From Methanomassiliicoccales archaeon (GTDB lineage Archaea; Thermoplasmatota; Thermoplasmata; Methanomassiliicoccales; UBA472), in contig JAPKYJ010000022.1 of the NCBI GenBank assembly GCA_026394375.1, positions 61,777 through 125,776 of the forward strand: 64,000 nucleotides of DNA, in the 5' to 3' direction. Each line of letters begins with the position of its first letter. The stretch's first letter is position 1. Of the stretch, positions 55,919 to 62,871 are shown one piece after another. The position numbers and the translations under genes were made by a program. The notes beneath the pieces were generated by a model. The model saw only the letters and a program-made list of their open reading frames with translations, made no database searches and was not told the origin of the DNA.

Positions 55919-56005
55919 TTGCGTCCCTGCTTGAGAATGGAACCCTCCGGGGCATAACCCTTGCGATGTCCACGCATGCCTCTGAGGTCCATCTTCCGGC
56001 CAATG

Positions 56006-56012
56006 TTATTAT
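56006..56012 (+). promoter_or_regulatory. TATA box of the six-helix membrane protein gene
   Basis: TTATTAT is centred 28-29 bases before ATG 56038, predicting a leaderless transcript and excluding the upstream frame. Confidence 0.5.
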
Positions 56013-56037
56013 TAGTCGGAAAGGGTTACTCGTCCAC

Positions 56038-56586
56038 ATGGCATTCGACCTTACCATCTCTCCCATGCCAGAGATGTTGCTCCTGCTTGGAGGGTTGATC
56101 GCTCTGGTCATAGCTATCGTAGGGAAGAATCCCAAGACCAAGATCGACAATATCGCTGTCATCCTCGGCTTCTTTGTGGGCGCCGTGATGATCGTTGAGG
56201 CTCTGCTCCTGGTAGCTGCTGGAGGCAGGCCAGGCTCCACCATATTGATAATGGGGCTGCTGGGCTTCGGGCTCTTCATGCGCGTCTTCCGCAAGGTGAA
56301 GGTCGCATTGATCATAGCACTGGTCGGGGCACTGCTGACGGGCGTGGGCCTGTACCTGCTGGAGAAGTCGCTACATACCGGCCTGTTGTCACCGTTGGTG
56401 ATCCTCATCATCGCCCTGGTGGTGATGGCGATCATCTATGGTTTGCTGGGAGTGGCCGAGTTCTTCGCGGACGTGGCCGGCGCGCTGCTGAGCTGGAGAC
56501 CGGTGCTCTTCGTCATCGGACTGCTGGCCCTCGTCGAGGCGGTCCTGCTCTTCACCAGCAGTTCGCTGTCTGCGGTTGTCGGATAG
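56038..56586 (+). CDS. Multi-pass membrane protein of unknown function
   Basis: A 182-residue, very hydrophobic protein with about six transmembrane helices and short loops, for example MLLLLGGLIALVIAIVG and KVALIIALVGALLTGVGL. There is no recognised motif. The length resembles small archaeal DUF membrane proteins. ATG at 56038 follows a TATA box by the leaderless spacing; the ATG at 55966 lies upstream of that promoter. Confidence 0.7.
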   Translation: MAFDLTISPMPEMLLLLGGLIALVIAIVGKNPKTKIDNIAVILGFFVGAVMIVEALLLVAAGGRPGSTILIMGLLGFGLFMRVFRKVKVALIIALVGALLTGVGLYLLEKSLHTGLLSPLVILIIALVVMAIIYGLLGVAEFFADVAGALLSWRPVLFVIGLLALVEAVLLFTSSSLSAVVG

Positions 56587-56723
56587 GCCTGGGGCGATAG
56601 ACACTCCAGACTGTCTGGCTCTCGACAGAAACCTCTTGAACTCCCTTATTCTGTTTTCTTATTCGCGATTCCAGGCGGTCCATGGTCCTGAGGTCCTCTG
56701 GCGCGGACGGTCAACCTGTAACC

Positions 56724-56730
56724 TATAAAT
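56724..56730 (+). promoter_or_regulatory. TATA box of tRNA-Arg
   Basis: TATAAAT is centred 30 bases before the tRNA-Arg 5' end. Confidence 0.65.
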
Positions 56731-56756
56731 GAGGGTACACGCATCGAGGGACGAGC

Positions 56757-56878
56757 GGGCTCGTGGCTTAGCCTGGATATAGCGCTGGCCTTCTAACCTG
56801 TCCTTCGGGACGGGGCAGTGAGCCAGATGTCTCGGGTTCGAATCCTTTGGCAAAAAGGCGGATATCCCGACGGGCCCG
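56757..56878 (+). tRNA. tRNA-Arg (TCT) with two introns, one in the T loop
   Basis: The acceptor GGGCTCG pairs with CGGGCCC. The anticodon stem CTGGC/GCCAG encloses CTTCTA plus A38 once the canonical 37/38 intron 56796-56820 (25 bases) is removed; the anticodon TCT is at 56792-56794. The T stem TCGGG (56832-56836) and CCCGA (56866-56870) are separated by TTCGAAT plus 22 extra bases at 56844-56865. Removing them restores the standard TTCGAATCCCGA. The insertion is flanked by ATCC repeats, so the exact joint is ambiguous. The mature length would be 75. CCA is not encoded. Confidence 0.88.
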
Positions 56879-56943
56879 CTTCCCGAGGCAAAGTTACTTA
56901 AGTGCTGACAGAATCTCGGCACAAATACGTAGGAGTCAGCATA

Positions 56944-57051
56944 ATGAAGCGAAGCTCACGCGCATGGAAGAAACGAGGCAAGCAGCGCTGGAAGTGGCGC
57001 AAGAAAAAGATGCGTCGCCGGAAGCGTGCCCAGAAGATGCGCAAGCGCTAA
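56944..57051 (+). CDS. rpl41e: 50S ribosomal protein L41e (eL41)
   Basis: A 35-residue, extremely basic peptide. Its C-terminal half reads KWRKKKMRRRKRAQKMRKR, matching the WRKKRMRRLKRKRRKMR core of eL41, with a ten-residue N-terminal extension. AGGAG lies about ten bases before the ATG, and a TTACTTAAG element near 56896 may be its promoter. The tRNA-Trp gene begins 11 bases after the stop, so both may be on one transcript. Confidence 0.85.
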   Translation: MKRSSRAWKKRGKQRWKWRKKKMRRRKRAQKMRKR

Positions 57052-57062
57052 CTCTGAATCAC

Positions 57063-57232
57063 GGGGGTATGGGGTAATTCGGTATCCTCGCGGGCTCCAG
57101 TTAATTGGGTGTGATCGCAACGGGTTTGCTGACCGGTGATGACTAACTGGAGCGGTGACCCGTTAATTCGCGTGGGGTAGCTCCCCACGTGGTGGAAACC
57201 CGCTGATCTGGGTTCAAATCCCAGTGCCCCCA
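57063..57232 (+). tRNA. tRNA-Trp (CCA) with a 97-base intron
   Basis: The acceptor GGGGGTA pairs with TGCCCCC. The anticodon stem GCGGG/CCCGC encloses CTCCAG plus A38 after removal of 57101-57197 at the canonical 37/38 site. The anticodon CCA is at 57097-57099. The T arm is CTGGG/CCCAG with TTCAAAT. CCA is not encoded. The long intron carries a box C/D guide RNA, listed separately. An integrase remnant starts at the tRNA 3' end. Confidence 0.93.
57101..57197 (+). ncRNA. Box C/D guide RNA within the tRNA-Trp intron
   Basis: Within the intron lie C box GTGATCG (57111-57117), D' CTGA (57129-57132), C' GTGATGA (57136-57142) and a D-like GTGA (57155-57158). The guide before D' (CGGGTTT, 57121-57127) pairs with AAACCCG at 57196-57202; the base five before D' (57124) faces C39. 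The guide before D (TAACTGGAG, 57144-57152) pairs with 57095-57103; the base five before D (57150) faces C34. This mirrors the known Haloferax tRNA-Trp intron that directs 2'-O-methylation of positions 34 and 39. C and D are non-consensus. Confidence 0.85.
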
Positions 57233-57489
57233 CATTCCTTTACTGGCTCAGGTCGAATTTGTACCTCCTCGGGTATAAATGCACCTTTTTGATACCTGGC
57301 ATATTGCTCCATCGCGAGGCGCATATCGTCGTGGTCCAAGCCCAAGTAGCGGAGGGTCGTCCGCGTGTCGGAGTGCCCGAATATCTTGGCGATCACTTCC
57401 AAGGGCATCTTGGCGTGGTACATCATCCTTCCGCAGGTCCGGCGCAGGTCGTGGTTCGATACCCTCTCAATGCTGGCTCGCTTCCCCAC
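57214..57489 (-). pseudogene. Tyrosine-recombinase (phage-type integrase) C-terminal remnant at tRNA-Trp
   Basis: A 91-residue fragment of a lambda-type integrase catalytic domain: HDLRRTCGRMMYHAKMPLEVI (HxxR), IFGHSDTRTTLRYLGLD with the second His and the catalytic Tyr in TLRYLG, then the C-terminal YARYQKG. The N-terminal domain and the first catalytic Arg are missing; homology stops near 57489. The frame reads toward and into the 3' end of tRNA-Trp, a classic integration target. This marks a decayed integrative element. I see no second copy of the tRNA 3' end downstream. Confidence 0.82.
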
Positions 57490-57606
57490 GGCACAGATAA
57501 TGTTGTCTGCCTATGCAACTGACAACTAGGCAATTCCAGGATTATCCACTGCTTCGACGGGCTTATCTGCAGTGACGCGCCTGCATACCTCAAACGAGGA
57601 TTTGAC

Positions 57607-58122
57607 GTGCAGAGTGCCAGGGAAGGGTTATGGCAAGCGCGGTCGAGGGAGCTCTGGATCCCGATTACGTTAATCGTCATCGGGGCCGCGCTTGAGCTGC
57701 TCCAGTTCTTTTTCCTGTTGTACACCTATCTCTCCCACTGGACCCACGTTTCCTTTCCGAGCCTTTCTCTGGAGGCGGGTTATCTATTCCTGGCGCTCGG
57801 CCCCCTAGGGTTGCCATTGTTGGCTTTGGGTGCGGCCTTATTCTTGTTCATGAACCTCAAGGCTCAGTCCGGCGTAGCTACCTGGTCGAGAAGGCTCTTG
57901 GTTGCTGGAGCCCTGTTAATGGTTGTGGGCGGAGGCGTGCTTTCGGCGTACTACGTGGCGACGTACCAGTACCTCGCAAGCCATCATGTTTTCTCATCCG
58001 AAATGTATCAATGGGGGGCCCTGGGAGGAATGCTAAACGTTCTCGGAATCGTTTCGACCATGGTCGCTTCGGTGCTTCTCATTCGGTGCTTCAGGAGAGG
58101 GGTCCTCTCAATCGCGAAGTGA
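57607..58122 (+). CDS. Four-helix membrane protein in the relic region
   Basis: A 171-residue protein with four predicted transmembrane helices (around 17-38, 53-77, 91-112 and 136-160) and no recognised family. The start is GTG at 57607. Its base composition appears lower in GC than most neighbours, and it sits between the integrase remnant and non-coding sequence, so it may be cargo of the former element. Function unknown. Confidence 0.6.
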   Translation: MQSAREGLWQARSRELWIPITLIVIGAALELLQFFFLLYTYLSHWTHVSFPSLSLEAGYLFLALGPLGLPLLALGAALFLFMNLKAQSGVATWSRRLLVAGALLMVVGGGVLSAYYVATYQYLASHHVFSSEMYQWGALGGMLNVLGIVSTMVASVLLIRCFRRGVLSIAK

Positions 58123-58538
58123 AGCAATTTGAATGGATCACAGGTCGCTCTCCGATTCTCTCAGTGCGTCGTCCTCGCTCGCTTCGCCAAGAACGACTGC
58201 TCGGTGGAATTGCTCAACTGCTTGGAAGCAGTCAATAGCATGCCATTCAGATATCGCAGGCAATCTTATGGGATCGCCTAGTCAAGACGTGTCTGTCGGA
58301 TTATGATATGCTGGACAACAACGTTCATTCCAGAAGGAATCGGCAGATTCCGATTGACGCACTATTAACGGGCGTCAAAGCAAAACCTTTTATTAACCGG
58401 TGAATCATAGGCAAATGGGGAGTCCCCGTGGACCTTCTCCAACTTCCCCACCATTTACAAGTTTTGCGGGGGCTCCTCACTGTTGATTCTTCTAGCGCAC
58501 GAACCCGGATTAGAGAATGTGCTGGATGTATTTCGACA
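58123..58538. other. Non-coding, relatively AT-rich stretch in the relic region
   Basis: About 415 bases with no convincing gene or RNA. CTTTTATTAACC near 58387 resembles a TATA box, and GGGGAGTCCCC near 58416 is a short palindrome. A small plus-strand frame at 58428-58622 overlaps the convergent PIN gene and is not called. Probably degraded element DNA. Confidence 0.45.
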
Positions 58539-59654
58539 TCATTTGAGCGAACTCAGATCGAATTCGCGGCTCAATCGATCCAGCACCCGATGTTCTCGTG
58601 CCAGCGTTTCCCCCAGGGATGAGGACTCCTCGAAAGCCAGCTTGACCTTCTCCTGATGGTAGTCGTCCGCGGTCTTCCCCGCCCAATCGCCATGGATACG
58701 AATGCCAAGAGGACGAAGGGAGATGATCCCGAAGACGATAGCCAGGTCATAGAGCAGTTCCACGAAGAGCCAGGGATCGTATGGAATGGAACGGGGAAGT
58801 TCGTGCGGATAGCGCAGAACGAAGCTTCCGACCTTGACCGCCTGGGCAGTGGCCGAGGCTTTGTCGTCGGCGGTGAGGAAGAGCAGCTCTACGCGCTCTT
58901 CTTGCGCATGATGCGCCAGCGAACGCAGTATCTCTCCGTCGCGCTTCTCCTTGTCCTCGTTCCATGAACCTCCCGCCACCTCCCAGATCGCGTACCGTCC
59001 TTTCATCGCCAGGATCTCGGTCTGCGCGTTCATGGCCTTGCGCCCATCCTTGAGCAGGCAGTTCGCCAGCGTCCCTGCCAGCTTGGGGTTCTTGAACGCC
59101 TTCTTCAGGACCTCCAGATCCGTATCGCGATACTTGCGGTTGACGCGGTCGGCAATCTCCAGCTCCACCAGGTTCTCCAGGATGATCTGGACCTTGGACG
59201 GATCATAGTCCGGGACACCGCAGGCATCGCTGGACAGCAGCAATCGACTGAACAATCGGTGGTAGGCCAGGTTCGTGTCGATGGCCACCAGCGTCTGTTT
59301 GGGGTTGAGGGAGCTTCCCCGCCTCCTCTTCTCGATGTCTCGGATCTCGTTCATCATCTGCCCCAGATTCTCGGGAGGCACGAGCAGCGAGCTTTGCAAG
59401 GCGTCCTTGAGGTCGGGGTAGCTGGGAATCTCCTTGATCAGCATCGGTTCCCCCAACCGAGCCTGCACCTCCGAGTACGCCCGGTCGAATCGATCCCGCT
59501 CCACGACCCATTCGATGGAGGAGGTCTTCAAGTTAACCCCCATCAGATCCAGATCAAGGAAGGCCGAGGAGACTGCGAGGTTCGACCGTCCGCTTCCGAG
59601 CGCCTCGTTCAATACCGCCATGAGAAACGGCTTGGAGACCGTCATCTCGCTCAT
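58539..59654 (-). CDS. PIN-like domain nuclease paired with a CARF-like protein
   Basis: A 371-residue protein. An N-terminal ~115-residue region is unrecognised. A PIN-like core follows: VAIDTNLAYHRLF with Asp125, an acidic helix region LVELEIADRV, RDGEILRSL (Asp239) and LFLTADDKASATAQAVKVGSF (Asp263/264) in the order expected for PIN catalytic acids. The C-terminal ~80 residues include a hydrophobic DPWLFVELLYDLAIVFGII stretch. PIN domains are RNases. It overlaps the CARF-like gene by four bases (ATGA), so they should be made together. A ligand-activated RNase is inferred. No CRISPR array or cas gene is in the window. Confidence 0.72.
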   Translation of the reverse strand: MSEMTVSKPFLMAVLNEALGSGRSNLAVSSAFLDLDLMGVNLKTSSIEWVVERDRFDRAYSEVQARLGEPMLIKEIPSYPDLKDALQSSLLVPPENLGQMMNEIRDIEKRRRGSSLNPKQTLVAIDTNLAYHRLFSRLLLSSDACGVPDYDPSKVQIILENLVELEIADRVNRKYRDTDLEVLKKAFKNPKLAGTLANCLLKDGRKAMNAQTEILAMKGRYAIWEVAGGSWNEDKEKRDGEILRSLAHHAQEERVELLFLTADDKASATAQAVKVGSFVLRYPHELPRSIPYDPWLFVELLYDLAIVFGIISLRPLGIRIHGDWAGKTADDYHQEKVKLAFEESSSLGETLAREHRVLDRLSREFDLSSLK

Positions 59655-60151
59655 CCCTGCCCCTCCTTCTCCCCTTTGGTCGTTTCCAGCATGATGTCGT
59701 GCGAGTGCTGCAGGGACCGGGGGATCTCCACGTAGGCACGGTTGGCGTTCTTGAGCGAACCGATGTGCAGATAGAAGATGTGGTCGAAGAGCTGCCGCGG
59801 AGGTCCGGCGAAGACCGAGCCTAGCACCAGGACTTTCTTGCCAGGGGTGACATCCAACGCTACCTTATTGCCTAGGCGCTTCTCCTCACCGGCAATCCTG
59901 CCCACGAGCTCGGCCACCAGACGCACGTCCTCATCGTCCACCGTATGCTCGAGCACCTCTGCCTTTGATCCATACTCCTGGAGCAGTATCTGGACCATCC
60001 TGCTGGCGATGTGAGCACTGCTCGCTTCGCAGCCGGCGGTGAGGATGTGCACCCGGTCCGGAAGGAACTTGTGCTCTTTGATAGAACTCCATACTGAATT
60101 GAACAGCCCCCAGGTGCTCCTGCCATACAGGGTGATCAGGACGTTGGCCAA
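59651..60151 (-). CDS. CARF-like ligand-binding domain protein
   Basis: A 166-residue Rossmann-like protein. It begins ANVLITLYGRSTWGLFNSVWSSIKEH, followed by DRVHILTAG, and carries KVALDVTPGKKVLVLGSVFAG and FDHIFYLHIGSL. The D-T/V-TPGKK motif followed by a strand like HIFYLHI is the pattern of CARF domains of CRISPR-associated Csm6/Csx1-type proteins, which bind cyclic oligoadenylates. The start is TTG at 60151 with GGTGGAAG upstream; an AATCTATTTTACC promoter lies near 60190. It lacks an attached effector domain; the next gene supplies a PIN-like one. The CARF call rests on motif reading. Confidence 0.68.
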   Translation of the reverse strand: MANVLITLYGRSTWGLFNSVWSSIKEHKFLPDRVHILTAGCEASSAHIASRMVQILLQEYGSKAEVLEHTVDDEDVRLVAELVGRIAGEEKRLGNKVALDVTPGKKVLVLGSVFAGPPRQLFDHIFYLHIGSLKNANRAYVEIPRSLQHSHDIMLETTKGEKEGQG

Positions 60152-60209
60152 TGCTCTTCCACCTTGGCCAGCACTATCGACTCCTGCGGTAAAATAGATT
60201 GCCGCCTTC

Positions 60210-61151
60210 TCATCTGGTCTGAAGGATGAGGCAGATCTCTTCTTGGACCCGTTCGGGCGGAGCCCAGGTGTTCACCAGGTGAATGTCCACATTCTTCAAC
60301 AGGTTCTCGAAGAAGCGCACTCTCAGTGCATGCTTGCGTCCGTCCCTCACCAGCTGATGGGGGTTGCAGAAATCGTGGCGTTCAAGATACTCCAGAGCAT
60401 CGTTCGGGGCCAGGCTCCTGGTCATCGTCTTCTCTATCTCATCTCTGTGCAGGAGGATGACGGTGTGAAGAGAGGTCATGGGCAGGACGCCAGTGTTGCC
60501 GATGATCCATCTCACGTTCATTACGCCCCGCTCCTGGCCATCCAGCTTCGCCTGGTCCACCAGGGGTCTGAACTCTGGCCATGTTCCGGCTATGCTGCCT
60601 TCCACATAGCAGTTCTTCTCCGATCCGAAGACCAGGTGCCTCTTGTCCGAGAGTCGGACGAAGAACCAGTCATCGGTGATGAGCCTGGCCTCCGGAAGGC
60701 GAAGCAGACCCCAGGAGTGGGTGGTCTTGCCGGTCTTGGAGGGAGCGATGATGGCGATGCCCCTTCCCTCCAGGTCGATGGCGGCCCCGTGCACCGAGTA
60801 GATCGAATGCTCATCCTCCAGGATGTCCCCGGCGATGGCCAGGGCCACGCTCTTGATCCAGCCGTAGTAGTCGAGGTTGAAGGCGAAGGCGGTGCGAGTG
60901 AGCGGTTCGTAGAGCACTTCCGTACCCCTCGTAGGATCGTGCGCCGCCACCAGCCGGCCATGAGAGCGGATGTTCTCCGACATGACGTAGAAGTTGTCCT
61001 CCCAAATACGCTTCAGCCCTTCGTCGTCAGTGAGCAGCTTGATGCAACAGCCGTAGATGTCGGACTTGCGGGTATGGAGCAATCTGCTTTCCAATTGTTG
61101 CCAAAGATCATCCTTCTCCTCGGGAGAGATGAGGCGCATTGAGTAGGGCAT
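60210..61151 (-). CDS. HPr kinase / PEPCK-like P-loop protein
   Basis: A 313-residue protein with the P-loop IAPSKTGKTTHSWGLLR near residues 143-157, preceded by YSVHGAAIDLEGRGI and followed by RLITDDWFFVRL. This is the GKT-TT and DD arrangement of HprK-like ATPases. The C-terminal half has LPMTSLHTVILLHRDE and an HDFCNPHQLV segment. Such proteins occur in peptide-modification clusters and as serine kinases, but the role here is unknown. ATG at 61151 follows an AATTATG box near 61187; the frame upstream overlaps cimA and is rejected. Confidence 0.75.
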   Translation of the reverse strand: MPYSMRLISPEEKDDLWQQLESRLLHTRKSDIYGCCIKLLTDDEGLKRIWEDNFYVMSENIRSHGRLVAAHDPTRGTEVLYEPLTRTAFAFNLDYYGWIKSVALAIAGDILEDEHSIYSVHGAAIDLEGRGIAIIAPSKTGKTTHSWGLLRLPEARLITDDWFFVRLSDKRHLVFGSEKNCYVEGSIAGTWPEFRPLVDQAKLDGQERGVMNVRWIIGNTGVLPMTSLHTVILLHRDEIEKTMTRSLAPNDALEYLERHDFCNPHQLVRDGRKHALRVRFFENLLKNVDIHLVNTWAPPERVQEEICLILQTR

Positions 61152-61213
61152 GCTACGACCTTGCTTGATATCGCAGCCCCGAGCATAATTGCCTTGCCCT
61201 TGGATGGGGGGCA

Positions 61214-62791
61214 TCATCTGTTGCCGTTGGAGCTGTTCCCGGACTTGAGGAGCTTGTACTCCAGGGAATCGATGAGCGCCAACAGGCTCGCCTCGATGAT
61301 GTTGCTTGAGACGCCCACCGTGGTCCAGGTCATAGCCCCATCGGTAGAGCGGATGAGCACCCGCACCGTCGCCTCCGTAGCTGCGCTAGCGTCTATGACT
61401 CGCACTTTGTAGTCGATGAGCCGGATCTCCCTTATCACCGGGTAGAATCGCTCCAATGCCTTGCGCAGCGCCTTGTCCAGCGCGTTCACGGGACCGTTGC
61501 CGTCGGAGGCGGTGTGCTCTATGACCCCGTTCGGGTCCACCACCCTCACGCTCGCCTCGGAGCGCATTGTGTCGCCCGACACATCCACGAAGATCCTGAA
61601 ACCCTCCAGTTTGAAGGGCCGGTGATCCTCTCCTATCAGCCTGCGGACCAGGAGCTCGAAGCTCGCCTCCGCCGCCTCGAACTGGTAGCCCATGGCCTCC
61701 ATGTGCTTGAGCTTCTCCAGGATGGACTTGCCCTTGTCCTTCTCTTCTTCGATTCCCAGCTCCTTGGCCTTGGCCAGGATGCTGGAGGTGCCGGAGAGCT
61801 CCGAGATCAGGATGCGCCGCTCGTTGCCCACCTTCGATGGCTCTATGTGCTCGTAGGTGCGGGGGTCCTTGAGCACTGCGCTGACGTGGACGCCTCCTTT
61901 GTGCGCGAAGGCGCTCCTGCCCACGTACGGAAGGCGGAGATCGGGAACGATGTTGGCCACCTCTCCTACGAAAATGGAGAGTGCGGTCAGTTGTGAGAGG
62001 TCCTTGACTGACGACTTCCGGCCCATCTTGATCGACACGGCAGGGATGATGGAGCAGAGATTGGCGTTGCCGCAGCGCTCCCCCAGGCCGTTGATGGTGC
62101 CCTGGACCATGACGGCGCCAGCTCCCACGGCCGCCAGGGAATTGGCCACCGCCAGTTCTCCGTCGTTGTGAGCGTGTACACCTACCGCCACATGGCACTG
62201 CTTGGACACCTCGGTCACCGCCTTTCTCACCTCATTAGGCAAGCTCCCGCCGTTGGTGTCGCAGAGGACCAGATATCGAGCCCCGGCCTTTTCCGCTACG
62301 TGGACGGCTTCCAACGCGTAGTCGTGATTGTTCTTCCATCCGTCGAAGAAATGCTCGGCGTCGAAGATGACCTTCCTTCCCTTTCCAGCGAGGTGGGAGA
62401 CCGTGTCCTCGATGATACTAAGATTCTCCTTCAACGGGACTCCCAACGCGATCTTGGCATGGAGGTCCCAGGTCTTCCCGAAGACGCACACGTACTCCGT
62501 CCCGGAGTCGATGAGCGCCTTCATGGCGATATCATGCTCCGCAGTGGAACCTACCTTCCTGGTAGAACCGAAGCTCACCAACTTGGAATTGGTCAGCTCG
62601 AGCTTCTGCGCCGCTTTGAAGAAGGCCTTGTCCTTGGGGTTGGAGCCAGGGAAGCCCCCCTCCACGAAATCTATGCCAAATGCATCTAACCTAGCCAGGA
62701 CATCCAGCTTATCCTCGTTCGAGAAAGAGACACCCTCGGTCTGCGCTCCGTCCCTCAAGGTCGTATCGTAGATCTCAACTCGATCGACCAA
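61214..62791 (-). CDS. cimA: (R)-citramalate synthase
   Basis: A 525-residue Claisen-condensing enzyme of the isopropylmalate/citramalate synthase family, with the catalytic TIM barrel opening VEIYDTTLRDGAQTEGVSFS, then VEGGFPGSNPKD, GVHAHNDGELAVANSLAAV and GTINGLGERCGNANL. A C-terminal LeuA-type allosteric domain (from ~390, with SDGNGPVNALDKALRKAL) gives feedback control. The EGVSF variant and length point to CimA, which makes citramalate from pyruvate and acetyl-CoA for isoleucine. The start is TTG at 62791 with AAGGGA upstream. It follows hom, also of the aspartate/isoleucine pathway. Confidence 0.9.
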   Translation of the reverse strand: MVDRVEIYDTTLRDGAQTEGVSFSNEDKLDVLARLDAFGIDFVEGGFPGSNPKDKAFFKAAQKLELTNSKLVSFGSTRKVGSTAEHDIAMKALIDSGTEYVCVFGKTWDLHAKIALGVPLKENLSIIEDTVSHLAGKGRKVIFDAEHFFDGWKNNHDYALEAVHVAEKAGARYLVLCDTNGGSLPNEVRKAVTEVSKQCHVAVGVHAHNDGELAVANSLAAVGAGAVMVQGTINGLGERCGNANLCSIIPAVSIKMGRKSSVKDLSQLTALSIFVGEVANIVPDLRLPYVGRSAFAHKGGVHVSAVLKDPRTYEHIEPSKVGNERRILISELSGTSSILAKAKELGIEEEKDKGKSILEKLKHMEAMGYQFEAAEASFELLVRRLIGEDHRPFKLEGFRIFVDVSGDTMRSEASVRVVDPNGVIEHTASDGNGPVNALDKALRKALERFYPVIREIRLIDYKVRVIDASAATEATVRVLIRSTDGAMTWTTVGVSSNIIEASLLALIDSLEYKLLKSGNSSNGNR

Positions 62792-62871
62792 TAAATAAAT
62801 CCCTTCTTTCAGATTTATTTGACATGGCCATACCTGCCGTGGTGTGGCACAGCATAACACACCGTTCGTAT

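Noticed and set aside
58428..58622. Small plus-strand frame downstream of the membrane protein
   Set aside because: It has no family character and overlaps the 3' end of the PIN-like gene on the other strand.
57200..60200. CRISPR array next to the CARF-like gene
   Set aside because: I looked for regularly spaced direct repeats in this region and saw none; no cas1, cas2 or cas10 is present in the window.
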